Source of the DNA: Agromyces tardus
Lineage (GTDB): Bacteria > Actinomycetota > Actinomycetes > Actinomycetales > Microbacteriaceae
DNA: 64,000 nucleotides
Direction: 5' to 3'
Assembly: GCF_003710805.1 (NCBI RefSeq)
Contig: NZ_RHHB01000001.1
Location: 1-64,000 of the forward strand
In this document: one piece after another, positions 1 to 9,063 of the stretch
How the letters are laid out: the number at the start of each line of letters is the position of its first letter
Position numbering within the stretch: position 1 is the first letter of the stretch
Position numbers and translations under genes: made by a program
The notes under the pieces: model-generated
The model's input: only the letters and a program-made list of their open reading frames with translations
Database searches by the model: none
What the model was told of the DNA's origin: nothing

Positions 1-443
1 TCGCGCCCGCGGCCGTGGCGCTGTGGCTCGGCGGCGCCGCATCCGCCTCATCCGCCCTGCTGCTCTTCACCGTGCTCGCCGTCGGCGTCGCCGCGAACGG
101 CGCCCTCCGCGGCCGCGCGGGCCGCATCGGCGCCGACTGGCTGCTCGCCGCCGCGGCGGCCGGCACGGGGGTCGCCTACGTGCTGGCCACGCACGCGTTC
201 GGCGGCTGGCTCGGCCTCGACGCGACTCCGGGCGCCATGCCCTGGATCGTCGTGGTCGTGCTCGCCGCCGTGCTCGGGGTCCTCGCGATCGTGAGCCGGC
301 GCCGCGGGGGCGTGGCCGACGTCGCCTACGCGTTCGCACTCGGCTGGGCCCGACCACCGCTGCCGCGGCCCATGGTGGCGCGGTCCACCGGGCCGCGCGT
401 CGCCTCCGCTGCCGTCCCCTCCGAGTATGGGAGCCGTCGATGA
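1..443 (+). CDS. dabB: DabB-like proton-conducting membrane subunit (3' end)
   Basis: This is the C-terminal part of a membrane protein whose start lies before the window. Two hydrophobic segments are visible, one around SALLLFTVLAVGVA and one around WIVVVVLAAVLGVLAIV, followed by a polar tail. The fragment alone is not diagnostic. It is called DabB, a NuoL/MrpA-like subunit, because its stop overlaps the start of an unmistakable dabA (ATGA at 440-443). DabB forms the ion-conducting partner of DabA in an energised dissolved-inorganic-carbon pump. The call therefore rests mainly on context. Confidence 0.6.
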   Translation, partial: APAAVALWLGGAASASSALLLFTVLAVGVAANGALRGRAGRIGADWLLAAAAAGTGVAYVLATHAFGGWLGLDATPGAMPWIVVVVLAAVLGVLAIVSRRRGGVADVAYAFALGWARPPLPRPMVARSTGPRVASAAVPSEYGSRR

Positions 444-3196
444 CCGCAACGAACCACCTGAACCTGCCGAACGACACGGTCGCGACCGGCGAGCCCGGCT
501 CGGAGACGCGTCGCGCCGTGATCCGCGGCATGATCGCCGCCGCCGATCGAGTCGTCGCGCCGCACCGGCCGCTCACCGCCTTCGTCGCGCGCAATCCGCT
601 CGCAGGGTACGAGCGGTGGGGCTTCGACGAGGCCGTCGCTCGCGCGGCCGCCGAGCACGGCACGCGCCTCACGCTCGACGAGCCCGCGTTCCGACGCCGG
701 CACCTCGCCGGCATCATCACCGACCACGACCTGCGCGCGGCACTCGACCGGCACGTGACCGAGGCGCGCGACCGCGCCCGGTGGTCTCCCCGGCCCGGAT
801 GGCACAGCCTCTCGGTCGCCGACATCCTCGTCGCCGACCTGTACGCGTCACCCTTGGCTCCCGCACCCGAGCGCACCCTGCTGACCCCCGCCGAGCACCT
901 CGATCCGCGCGTCGCCGCACGGGTCGACGACCTCGTCCTGCGGTGGACCACTGCCCACCTGGGCAGCGCGCACGCGGCGTGGTCGCCGATGCGCGACGAG
1001 GCGTTCTGGCCGGCGTGGCGCCGGCTCGCCGCACGCGACCCCCTGGTGCCCCGGCGCGTCCGCCGCGGCATCCGGGCGCTCGGACCGCACCCGGAGGACG
1101 CCGTCGCCGAGGCGCTGGCGCACTGGCGCCTGCTCGGAGACGACGCCGGCCGCTTCCTGCGCGCGCACCTCGCGGCGCTGCCCGGCCTCGCCGGTCACGT
1201 GGCGAACGCCGCATCCGAGGGTCGCGGCATCGATCTCGTCGACCTCATCGCCGTGCGCGCGACCTACGAACGGCTGCTCCTGCCCGCCGGGCCGGACCAG
1301 CTGCCCGACGGGCCTGCCCCGCTGCCGCGCGCGTCGGTGCGCTCGACAGGCGGGGGCCGTGCCGATCCGCAGCGCATCGACGCCGTCATGGAGCGACTGG
1401 GCCTGGCGGGGGACGACGGCGACGCCCGTGCCGTCGTGGGCCGCGTGCTGTCGCTGGTGCGGCCCGAGGAGCGGATCCTGATCTGGCAGGAGGCGCTGGA
1501 TCACAGCGCCGCGAGGAGGCTCGCGCCGCCGCGCGCGGGCGGAACGGAAGCGCACGCGACGGTCGAGCCGGGGGAGCGTCCCTTCGCCCAGGCGGTCTTC
1601 TGCATCGATCCGCGTTCGGAGGGGCTGCGTCGGGCGGTCGAGCAGGAGGCCGGGCGCCGCGGCCTCGAGGTCGACACCCTCGGCTTCGCGGGGTTCTTCG
1701 CCGTCGCGATGCGCTGGCACGACCTCGACGGCGACCCGCCCGCGGCCGCCTGCCCCGTGCTGCTCGAACCGCGCCGGGACGTCGGCGAGCGGGCGGCGGA
1801 CGCGGTCGGCGCGACCCGGTATCGCGAACGCCTGCGGGCGCGGTCGGCCGCCGCCGCGGTGGTCGCACGTGCCAAGCAGTCCCTCGTGGCCCCGTACGCG
1901 CTGGCCGAGACCGCCGGATGGCCGATGGGCGCGGCCGCCGCGGTGCGCACGGCGCGCCCCCTGGCGTGGGCGCGGTTCGTCGAGGCGTGGCAGGGTGGGG
2001 CTGCCCGACCCGCGACCCGGGCCGACGCCGACGCGGCGTTCGCGCTCGACGAGCGGGTGGCGTACGCCGAGGCGGCGCTGCGGATGATGGGCCTGGTCGG
2101 CGGCTTCGCGCGCCTCGTGCTGCTCGCCGGTCACGGCGCCGACACCGTGAACAACCCGTTCGCGTCCGCGCTGCACTGCGGTGCCTGCGGCGGACTCCGC
2201 GGCGGGCCGAACGCGCGGGCCGCCGCCGCGATGCTCAACGATCCGGGCACCCGCGCCGGACTCGCGGGGCGCGGCATCCGGGTACCGGAGGACACCGTCT
2301 TCGTCGCCGTCGAGCACGACACCGTGACCGACCGCGTCGCGGTGTGCGAGCCGTGGTCCGTGCCCGCCTCGCACCTCGGCGACGTCGCGCAGGCGGAGGC
2401 CGTGCTGCGCGCAGCGCGGCCGGCGGCGGTGCGCGAACGACTCGCGACGCTGCCCGGCGCGCCGGCCGCATCGGCCGCGATCGCCGCGCCGGACGCCGCG
2501 CTCCTCGCCGACGCCGACCGCCGTGCCGCGGACTGGTCGGAGTCGTACCCCGAGTGGGGGCTCGCGGGCAATGCGGCCCTCATCGTCGCGCCCCGCCGCG
2601 CGACCCGCGGGCTCGACCTCGCGCGGCGGACGTTCCTGCACAGCTACGAGGCCGAAGCCGACCTCGACGGCTCCGCGCTCGAGACGATCCTGACGGCACC
2701 GCTGATCGTCGCACAGTGGATCAACGCCCAGTACCTCACCTCGACGGTCGATCCGGATCGGTGGGGAGCCGGACCGAAGCCGCTCGCCAACCTCGTCGGC
2801 GCCTTCGCGGTGCAGACCGGCTACGGCGGCGACCTGCGGACGGGGCTGCCGTGGCAGTCGGTCGGCGTCGGGCGCGACCCCGTGCACGAGCCCGTACGCC
2901 TGCAGGTGTTCGTGCAGGCACCCGTCGCGCGGGTCTGCGCGGTCATCGGCCGCTCGGGACTCGTCCGGGGCCTGCTCGACGGCGGGTGGATCGCCCTCCG
3001 CGTCCGCGAGCAGGAGGCCGACCCGTGGCTCCGCTACGGCGAGTTCGGCTGGACCCGCGAGGGGATCGGCGAGCCCGGGCTCTCGGCAGCGCCGTCCGCA
3101 CCAGCGCCGCGCGCGGACACGGCCCCCGACTCCGCCGCCGAGCGCACCGCCGGCGCCCCGCACCACCGACCCGTCCCCGTGGAGGAACGACCGTGA
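440..3196 (+). CDS. dabA: DabA (DUF2309), inorganic carbon pump subunit
   Basis: A 918-residue protein of the DabA/UPF0753 family. It is thought to act as a vectorial carbonic-anhydrase-like subunit, turning CO2 into bicarbonate using ion flow through DabB. The zinc and catalytic residues known for the family are present: Cys388 and Asp390 in FCIDPRSEG, His565 in AGHG, and Cys580 in HCGACGG. Their spacing matches the published C351/D353/H524/C539 set. The ATG at 440 is chosen because it overlaps the dabB stop by four bases, and an upstream extension in this frame would run through dabB. The last 40 or so residues are low-complexity Ala/Pro. The downstream PII-like gene overlaps its stop codon, so the three genes form one translationally coupled unit. 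Confidence 0.92.
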   Translation: MTATNHLNLPNDTVATGEPGSETRRAVIRGMIAAADRVVAPHRPLTAFVARNPLAGYERWGFDEAVARAAAEHGTRLTLDEPAFRRRHLAGIITDHDLRAALDRHVTEARDRARWSPRPGWHSLSVADILVADLYASPLAPAPERTLLTPAEHLDPRVAARVDDLVLRWTTAHLGSAHAAWSPMRDEAFWPAWRRLAARDPLVPRRVRRGIRALGPHPEDAVAEALAHWRLLGDDAGRFLRAHLAALPGLAGHVANAASEGRGIDLVDLIAVRATYERLLLPAGPDQLPDGPAPLPRASVRSTGGGRADPQRIDAVMERLGLAGDDGDARAVVGRVLSLVRPEERILIWQEALDHSAARRLAPPRAGGTEAHATVEPGERPFAQAVFCIDPRSEGLRRAVEQEAGRRGLEVDTLGFAGFFAVAMRWHDLDGDPPAAACPVLLEPRRDVGERAADAVGATRYRERLRARSAAAAVVARAKQSLVAPYALAETAGWPMGAAAAVRTARPLAWARFVEAWQGGAARPATRADADAAFALDERVAYAEAALRMMGLVGGFARLVLLAGHGADTVNNPFASALHCGACGGLRGGPNARAAAAMLNDPGTRAGLAGRGIRVPEDTVFVAVEHDTVTDRVAVCEPWSVPASHLGDVAQAEAVLRAARPAAVRERLATLPGAPAASAAIAAPDAALLADADRRAADWSESYPEWGLAGNAALIVAPRRATRGLDLARRTFLHSYEAEADLDGSALETILTAPLIVAQWINAQYLTSTVDPDRWGAGPKPLANLVGAFAVQTGYGGDLRTGLPWQSVGVGRDPVHEPVRLQVFVQAPVARVCAVIGRSGLVRGLLDGGWIALRVREQEADPWLRYGEFGWTREGIGEPGLSAAPSAPAPRADTAPDSAAERTAGAPHHRPVPVEERP

Positions 3197-3516
3197 ACAT
3201 CGAAGGCCTCACGTCCATGACCAAGATCGAGCTCGTCATCCCGAGCGCCGAGGTCGATGCCGTCACCGCGCTCATGCGATCGGTCGGCGCGACAGGGTAC
3301 ACGGCGCTCGGTGGCGTCTCCGGGGTCGGGCATCACGGTGCGCACGGCGGTCGCATGCTGTTCAACGACCACGACGCGCTCACCCTGCTCATCACCGTCG
3401 TGCCGTCCGAGCGCGCCGCGGCCCTCGTCGCGGGGCTGCGCCCGGTGCTCGAGGGCGGCTCGGGGGTGATGTTCGTCTCGAGCACCGCCGTGAGCCGGCC
3501 CGAGTACTTCCGCTGA
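3193..3516 (+). CDS. PII-like regulatory protein of the DAB cluster
   Basis: A 107-residue protein with the size and pattern of a PII/GlnB-like ferredoxin-fold subunit: a beta strand (KIELVIPSAEVDAVTALM), a Gly-rich loop (GGVSGVGHHGAHGG), and a C-terminal strand ending FVSSTAVSRPEYFR. Such proteins bind nucleotides as trimers and often control a neighbouring transporter, as SbtB does for SbtA. I infer a similar role here for DabAB. The GTG start at 3193 overlaps the dabA stop (GTGA) and follows GGAGGAAC. An internal ATG at 3217 is the alternative start. No PII uridylylation-type T-loop tyrosine is evident in the Gly/His-rich loop, so signalling is probably by ligand rather than by modification. 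Confidence 0.75.
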   Translation: MNIEGLTSMTKIELVIPSAEVDAVTALMRSVGATGYTALGGVSGVGHHGAHGGRMLFNDHDALTLLITVVPSERAAALVAGLRPVLEGGSGVMFVSSTAVSRPEYFR

Positions 3517-3640
3517 CCTCGCCGACCCCGCGTCGCGGCATCCGCGCCCCCAGTTCAGGGTGCACCCTGTGTACCCGAGGGATCCTCGAACCGTACGATA
3601 TGGCTCATCCGGCCCGGTGCGGTGGCCGGCGGAGGTGCGC

Positions 3641-5797
3641 GTGTCGGAGACGACGTCGGCGAAGCCCGCTGCTGGCGGGCGCATCGCGGCGCGCGTGAAG
3701 AGCCTCAGCATCTTCTCGATCCTGCTCATCGTGCTGCTCGCCTCGACCGTCATCGTGAGCATCGTCGTGGGTCTCATCGGCTACTTCAACGGTGCATCCT
3801 CGCTCACGGCCGCGGCGTCGGCGCGGCTCGTCGAGGTGCGAGACGCACGGGCCGACCGCATCGAGGCGCTCTTCGGCACCGTCGAGGACCAGGTGGCGCT
3901 CGCCGCGGCGAGCGGCGACACGCGGCAGGCGCTGCGCGACTTCACCGCGGCGTACGACGAGCTCGACACCGGCGTCGACCCCTCGACCGACGCCGCCGAG
4001 GCGGTCACGGTCGAGGACTGGTACCACGAGCGGTTCGGGCCCGAACTCGCGGCGGCCATGGGCGACGCCGACGAGATGGACGTGTCGACGTTCCTGCCCA
4101 CGAGCCGCGCCGAACGGTACCTCCGCGCGGCCTACACCGTGCCGTCCGAGTCGTTCGCCGACGCGCTCGCCGTCGACGACGCCGGCGACGGCAGCACCTG
4201 GTCGGCCGTGCACCGCGCGGTGCATCCGTACTTCCGCGCCATGACCGAGCGGATGGCGTACGAGGACGTGCTGCTCATCGACCGCGACGGCCGGGTCGTC
4301 TACACCGCGTACAAGGGCGTCGACCTCGGCACCGACCTCATCGACGGGCCGTACCGCATGAGCGACCTCGCCGACGCGTACCGGCTCGCGATGAACCGCA
4401 ACGTGCCGGGCGACGTGGTGTTCACCGACTTCGCACCGTACGTGCCGTCGCTCGGCGTGCCGGCGGCCTGGGCCGTGTCACCCGTCGTCGACGACGGGCA
4501 GGTGCTCGGCGCGATCGCGGTCGAGATGCCGATCGACGCGATCAACGACGCGATGGCCGTCGACGCGGATTCGACCGGCCTCGGCGACAGCGGCGAGACC
4601 TACCTCGTCGGTCCCGACCGGCTCATGCGGTCGAACGCGCGCCTTCTCGAAGACGATCCGAAGCAGTACGTGCGGCTCGCGGTCGCGGCCGGTGCGCTGC
4701 CCGAGGTCGCGGAGCTCGCCGCGCGCAACGGCGACACGATCATGCTCCAGCCCGTGACGACTCCCGCCGTCGCGGCGGCGCTGCGCGGCGAATCGGGAGT
4801 GGTCACCGCCGAGGGCTACCTCGGGGGCGACCAGCTCACCGCATACGCGCCGCTGCCCGCCGGAGGGCTCGACTGGGTCGTCATCGCGCAGATGGATCGC
4901 GCCGAGGCGCTCGGGCCCGTCGACGACTTCACCCGCGGCCTGTTCCTCTCGACCGCGGCGATCGTGATCATCGTGAGCCTGCTCTCCGTCGTGCTCGCGC
5001 GACTCATCGTGCGGCCCCTCCGGAGCCTCCGCGACGGAGCCCGGGCCATCGCCGAGGGGAACGAGGGCGTGCAGGTGCGCGCGGGCTTCGGCGACGAGCT
5101 CGCCGACGTGGCAGCCGCCTTCAACGACATGAGCCGCAGCCTCGAGGCGAAGTCGGCCGCGATCGCCGAGCACGAACGGGAGACCGAGCGCCTCGTGCTG
5201 TCGTTCATGCCCGCCGAGATGGCCGAGCGGTACCGCAAGGGCGACCGGGCGATCGCCACCGACCACCAGGACGTGACGGTGGTGTTCGTCGACCTCGTCG
5301 GGTTCGAGGGCGCGAGTGCGGGGCTGAGCTCCACGGAAGCGCTCGAGATGCTCAACGACGTCTTCCACGACTTCGACGACGTCGCCGAGCGCGTCGGCGT
5401 CGAGCGCGTGCGCACCACGCGGCAGGGCTACCTCGCGAGCTGCGGGCTCGCCGTGCCCCGCGTCGACCACGCGCGGCGTGCGCTCGAGTTCGCGCTCGCG
5501 CTGCAGGAGGTCGTCGACCGCTGGAACGACCGCAACGGCACCGAGCTGTCGGTACGCGCCGGGCTCGACTCGGGGCGCGCGACGAGCGGCCTCGTCGGCC
5601 AGGCGCGCGTGGTCTACGACCTGTGGGGGGATGCAGTGAACCTCGCGTTCCGCGTCAGCGGCGACCAGGGGGCATCCGGCGTCTTCGCGACGGAGCGCGT
5701 GATCGAGCGGGCGCGGGGTCACCACCGCCTGGAGCCCGCCGGCGAGATCGAGACGAGCTCCGGGGTGCAGCGCGTCTGGCGGGTGGAGCCGCAGTGA
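3641..5797 (+). CDS. Membrane sensor with HAMP and class III cyclase-like domain
   Basis: A 718-residue protein. TM1 lies around residues 20-48 (SIFSILLIVLLAS), followed by a large extracytoplasmic Cache-like sensor region to about 420, TM2 (STAAIVIIVSLLSVVLARL), a HAMP linker (RPLRSLRDGARAIAEG), and a class III nucleotidyl cyclase fold from about 540. Asp551 (VDLVGF) matches metal site A, and Asp660, Asn667 and Arg671 (DLWGDAVNLAFR) match substrate and transition-state residues. The usual second metal Asp is replaced: the IKTIGDxY-type stretch reads VRTTRQGY, with Gln595 in place of Asp and Arg591 in place of the purine-contact Lys. Activity is therefore doubtful. GTG 3641 is preceded by GGAGG at 5-nt spacing. 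A channel gene with a CNB-like domain starts 13 bases downstream. Confidence 0.86.
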   Translation: MSETTSAKPAAGGRIAARVKSLSIFSILLIVLLASTVIVSIVVGLIGYFNGASSLTAAASARLVEVRDARADRIEALFGTVEDQVALAAASGDTRQALRDFTAAYDELDTGVDPSTDAAEAVTVEDWYHERFGPELAAAMGDADEMDVSTFLPTSRAERYLRAAYTVPSESFADALAVDDAGDGSTWSAVHRAVHPYFRAMTERMAYEDVLLIDRDGRVVYTAYKGVDLGTDLIDGPYRMSDLADAYRLAMNRNVPGDVVFTDFAPYVPSLGVPAAWAVSPVVDDGQVLGAIAVEMPIDAINDAMAVDADSTGLGDSGETYLVGPDRLMRSNARLLEDDPKQYVRLAVAAGALPEVAELAARNGDTIMLQPVTTPAVAAALRGESGVVTAEGYLGGDQLTAYAPLPAGGLDWVVIAQMDRAEALGPVDDFTRGLFLSTAAIVIIVSLLSVVLARLIVRPLRSLRDGARAIAEGNEGVQVRAGFGDELADVAAAFNDMSRSLEAKSAAIAEHERETERLVLSFMPAEMAERYRKGDRAIATDHQDVTVVFVDLVGFEGASAGLSSTEALEMLNDVFHDFDDVAERVGVERVRTTRQGYLASCGLAVPRVDHARRALEFALALQEVVDRWNDRNGTELSVRAGLDSGRATSGLVGQARVVYDLWGDAVNLAFRVSGDQGASGVFATERVIERARGHHRLEPAGEIETSSGVQRVWRVEPQ

Positions 5798-5810
5798 ACG
5801 CGGGGACGCC

Positions 5811-7244
5811 GTGAACATCGTCGACCAGCCGTGGTTCTGGCCCACCGTCGCCGTCGTGGTGGGGCTGCCGATCGCGATCGTGGTGCTGTCGGAATGCATC
5901 GTGCTGCTCGACCGCCGCGGCAGCCGCGCGGCGCGCGTGCTCGCCATGGTGCGCGACTGGGTGCTGCCCACCGGCGCGCTGCTCATCCTGCTGGGCCAGG
6001 TCGAGGATCCGCAGCTCGAGCTGAGCTGGGGGCGCATCGTCGCCACGGTGTTCGGCATCGTCGTGATCCTCGTGATCGTGAATGCCATCAACCACCTCAT
6101 GTTCACTCGTGCCGCGAAGGGCACGTGGCGCGAGCGGCTCCCGTCGATCTTCATCGACATCGCGCGCATCGCCGTGGTCGTCGTGGGCGTCGGCCTGCTC
6201 ATGTCGTGGGTGTGGGACGCCGACGTGGGCGGGCTGTTCGCAGCCCTCGGCGTGACCTCGATCATCGTCGGCCTCGCGTTGCAGCACGCCGTGGGCGGGG
6301 TGATCTCGGGCCTCCTGCTGCTCTTCGAGCAGCCGTTCGAGCAGGGCGAGTGGATCGACACCGGTGATGTGCGCGGCCGCGTCGTCGAGGTCAACTGGCG
6401 CTCAGTGCACCTCGCGACGGGCGACGGCATGCGCGTCGTGCCGAACGCCGTGCTCGCCGATGCATCGTTCACCAACCTCTCGCGCACCGCGGGCCCGCAG
6501 TTCGCCGAGGCGACCGTGGAGTTCGACCCGGCCGATCCGCCGAACACGGTGAAGCGCCTGCTCGTGGAGACGGCAGCCGACCTGCCCGACCTGCCCGCCG
6601 ACGCGGTGCCGGAGGCGGCGATGGAGGGCGGCGGCGCCTACACAGTGTCGATCCCGGTGCACTCGCCGGGCGACCGCTCGAGCACGCTCGAGGCGTTCCG
6701 CACCCGGCTCTGGTACTCCGCACGGCGCGCGGGGCTCACGCTCTCGGGGGTGGGTCCGGTCGACGAGAACGCCGCGGCGGAGCTCGCCGCCGCGCTCCGC
6801 TCCGAGGCATCCGTGCTGAACCTCGACGCGTCGAGCGCGGAGGCGCTCGGCGGCAGCGCACGCCTCGAACGCTATGCGGCCGGCGAGACGATCCACGCGC
6901 GCGGGGTCGTGCCCGACGCCCTGCGCATCGTGGTCCAAGGACGGGTGGCCGTGCGCGCCGCGCCCGCAGCCGACACGGGCGAGCTCCTGCTCTTCGAGCT
7001 GGGGCGGCACGACGCGTTCGGGCTCACGGCGATCATGCAGCGCGCGCTCGACGCGAGCGTGGCGGCGGCGACGGATGTCACGGTGCTCGTGCTGCCCGCC
7101 GAGGTCGCCCAGACGCTCGTGCACGACGACCCCGAGCTCGCGCGGGAGTTCGGCGAGGAGCTCGAGCACCGCATGCACCGCGCCCGGGCCGCATTCGCGA
7201 CGGCCGGCTTCGAGCCGCCGGTCGCGCTGCGCGTCACCGGCTGA
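5811..7244 (+). CDS. MscS-type channel with C-terminal cyclic-nucleotide-binding-like domain
   Basis: A 477-residue protein. It has three to four N-terminal transmembrane helices, the MscS pore region (VTSIIVGLALQHAVGGVISG, about residues 148-167), the beta domain and cytosolic cage, then a CNB/Crp-like beta roll from about 345. This is the bCNG architecture, in which cyclic nucleotide rather than tension gates the pore. The phosphate-binding cassette is degenerate: the FGE...RxAxV pattern reads AFGLTAIMQRALDASV, lacking the Glu and the phosphate-contact Arg. It starts at GTG 5811, 13 bases after the cyclase-like gene, so the two are almost certainly co-transcribed and probably work together. 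Whether the ligand is cAMP, something else or nothing cannot be told from the sequence. Confidence 0.87.
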   Translation: MNIVDQPWFWPTVAVVVGLPIAIVVLSECIVLLDRRGSRAARVLAMVRDWVLPTGALLILLGQVEDPQLELSWGRIVATVFGIVVILVIVNAINHLMFTRAAKGTWRERLPSIFIDIARIAVVVVGVGLLMSWVWDADVGGLFAALGVTSIIVGLALQHAVGGVISGLLLLFEQPFEQGEWIDTGDVRGRVVEVNWRSVHLATGDGMRVVPNAVLADASFTNLSRTAGPQFAEATVEFDPADPPNTVKRLLVETAADLPDLPADAVPEAAMEGGGAYTVSIPVHSPGDRSSTLEAFRTRLWYSARRAGLTLSGVGPVDENAAAELAAALRSEASVLNLDASSAEALGGSARLERYAAGETIHARGVVPDALRIVVQGRVAVRAAPAADTGELLLFELGRHDAFGLTAIMQRALDASVAAATDVTVLVLPAEVAQTLVHDDPELAREFGEELEHRMHRARAAFATAGFEPPVALRVTG

Positions 7245-7250
7245 CCGCTC

Positions 7251-7449
7251 GCCGGTCGAGTGGCGCGAAGCGCGCCCCGCCGGTCGAGTAGCGCGAAGCG
7301 CGCCCCGCCGGTCGAGTAGCGCGAAGCGCGCCCCGCCGGTCGAGTAGCGCGAAGCGCGCATCGAGGCCCTTCCCGCCGGTCGAGTAGCGCGAAGCGCGTA
7401 TCGAGGCCCTTCCCTCCGCTCGGTAGCGCGAAGCGCGCATCGAGACCCC
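7251..7449. repeat. Tandem REP-like array (28-bp then 40-bp units)
   Basis: Four units beginning GCCGGTCGAG start at 7251, 7279, 7307 and 7335 (28-bp period). They are followed by two longer units from 7375 and 7415 (40-bp period) that continue into TATCGAGGCCCTTCC or CATCGAGACC. The core GGTCGAGTAGCGCGAAGCGCG can pair with itself. The same family recurs at about 11.8, 32.7 and 53.3 kb. The array sits between two convergent genes, a common place for REP elements. Confidence 0.9.
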
Positions 7450-7463
7450 GAGACCCTCGCCGG

Positions 7464-8216
7464 TCACTCCCGCTCGGCGAGCATCTCCCGCATGATCGCG
7501 ATCTCGGCGGTCTGGCTCTCGACGATCGTCCGCGCGAGCCGCAGCACGACGTCGCTCGACGCGCGTGCGAGCGCGGCATCCGCCATCTCGACGGCGCCCT
7601 CGTGGTGCGCGATCATGAGCTCGAGGAACCGCCGCTCGGCCTCGCCGCCCGTCGCCGCGCGCAGTTCCGCGACCTGCTCCGCCGTCGCGAGCCCGGGCAT
7701 CGGCCCGCCGGGCGCATGCGCGGCCCCGGCAGCGCCGCCGTCGCCGGAATGGCCGTCGTGCCGCGCTCCGCCGCCGCCGTCGACGGCGGGCAGCGACATC
7801 CACGTCATCGACGGCTCGGAGCCCGCCTGCGACAGGCCCCACTCGTTCAGCCAGCCGTACATCTGGCCCGACTGCTGCGCCTGCGTCAGGGCGATGTCGT
7901 AGGCGAGCAGCCGCACGTCGGGGTCCGCGGTCGCGTCGCGCACGATCATGGCGAGCTCGACCCCCTGCTGGTGGTGCACCTGCATGTCGCGGGCGAACCC
8001 GGCGTCGGCGCTCGCGTCGGTGGGCGTCGGGGAGGCGAGCGTCGACAGGCGGCCGATCGAGAATGCGACGACCACGACGGCGACGAGGGCGACGGATGCC
8101 GCCACGATCACCGCGGCGCGCGCGCCGACACTGCGGGGTGCGGATGCCGCGGTGCCGCCGTCGGCGTCGGAGCCGACCCCGGCCTCGGCCGCCGCCGCGT
8201 CGACGCCTCCGGTCAC
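7464..8216 (-). CDS. DUF305 (CopM-like) membrane-anchored protein
   Basis: A 250-residue protein with an Ala-rich cytoplasmic start, one membrane helix (AAVIVAASVALVAVVVVAFSI) and an extracytoplasmic DUF305 domain. The two His-rich motifs of the family are present, MQVHHQQGVELA and MIAHHEGAVEMA. A His/Gly-rich insert (ARHDGHSGDGGAAG) lies between them. DUF305 proteins include the cyanobacterial copper-binding CopM and are often found with metal-handling genes, so metal binding outside the membrane is plausible. The GTG start overlaps the stop of the upstream DUF3105 gene by four bases (GTGA), which makes the pair translationally coupled. Confidence 0.85.
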   Translation of the reverse strand: MTGGVDAAAAEAGVGSDADGGTAASAPRSVGARAAVIVAASVALVAVVVVAFSIGRLSTLASPTPTDASADAGFARDMQVHHQQGVELAMIVRDATADPDVRLLAYDIALTQAQQSGQMYGWLNEWGLSQAGSEPSMTWMSLPAVDGGGGARHDGHSGDGGAAGAAHAPGGPMPGLATAEQVAELRAATGGEAERRFLELMIAHHEGAVEMADAALARASSDVVLRLARTIVESQTAEIAIMREMLAERE

Positions 8217-8896
8217 GACGCCCTGCCGGGCGCGTCCAGTCCGCCCGTGCAGGGCGCGCCGGGTTCGGGGGCGTCCTGGCTGAGCCAGTACTCCTCGAGG
8301 AACTGCGCGATGCGCGGGTCGTCGACGTCGTCGAGCTGCAGCTGCGTGTTCCACGCGCTCAGCACGATCTTCGAGGGCAGCCCGTCGAAGGGCGACAGGA
8401 TCGCGTAGGTCGACGGGAGCTTCGCGCGCAGCGTCGAGAGCTCGGAATCCGAGAGCGACGGGTCGTAGGTGACCCACACGGCGCCGTGCTCCATCGAGTG
8501 CACGGCGTTCTCGTTCGGAACGGGCTCCGTGTACACCCCGCAGTTGAGCCACACCGGGTTGTGCTCGCCGCCGGCGGGCGGCGTCTGCGGGTACTCGACC
8601 GCACCCTCGACGTGGCCGGCGGGGTTCTCGAACGTCTCGACGCCGTCGATCTCGGCGCCCGTGCCGCCCGCCGCATACGTGACGGGCTGCGGGGTGAGCA
8701 CGAAGACGGTCACGAGCAGCCCGACGACGGCCACCGCGCCGACGATCGCCGAGGCGATGCCGATGCGCCGGTTGCGCTTGGCCTTCGCCTCGCGCCTGCG
8801 GAACTCCTCGAGCTTGCGCTCGCGTTCAGCGGCGCGCTGCTGCTTGACGGTGGCCGCCTTCCTGGCGGCCGGGGGAATCGGCGGGGTCGCGCTCAC
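8213..8896 (-). CDS. DUF3105 membrane-anchored protein
   Basis: A 227-residue protein with a basic, coiled-coil-like N-terminus (KQQRAAERERKLEEFRRREAKAKRN), a single membrane helix (IGIASAIVGAVAVVGLLVTVFV) and an external DUF3105 domain. Conserved features include GGEHNPVWLNCGVY, VHSMEHGAVWVTY and a Cys near the C-terminus (APCTGG). No biochemical role is established. It is commonly paired with DUF305 in actinobacteria. I chose GTG 8896 because GAGAGG lies seven bases upstream. An in-frame ATG at 8935 lacks a ribosome-binding site and is the alternative. Confidence 0.82.
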   Translation of the reverse strand: MSATPPIPPAARKAATVKQQRAAERERKLEEFRRREAKAKRNRRIGIASAIVGAVAVVGLLVTVFVLTPQPVTYAAGGTGAEIDGVETFENPAGHVEGAVEYPQTPPAGGEHNPVWLNCGVYTEPVPNENAVHSMEHGAVWVTYDPSLSDSELSTLRAKLPSTYAILSPFDGLPSKIVLSAWNTQLQLDDVDDPRIAQFLEEYWLSQDAPEPGAPCTGGLDAPGRAS

Positions 8897-9063
8897 GCGG
8901 GGGCCTCTCTCGTGCTCGTGGGGCTGCTGGATCATACGTACGCATGCATGACCCAGTCGAGCGCATGAGGCTGGGAGATCGCCCCGTGTGCGGCCCGGTG
9001 CGAAGCCGGATGACGCGCCGGATCCCGGGTGCCCCCGACCGTCGTACCCGCTAGGCTTTCGGC

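Noticed and set aside
3641-5797. Methyl-accepting chemotaxis protein
   Set aside because: HAMP is followed by a cyclase fold (VDLVGF...DLWGDAVNLAFR), not by a chemoreceptor signalling coiled coil.
7251-7449. CRISPR-like spacing in the tandem repeats
   Set aside because: Units are contiguous with no unique spacers and no cas genes; they are REP-type repeats.
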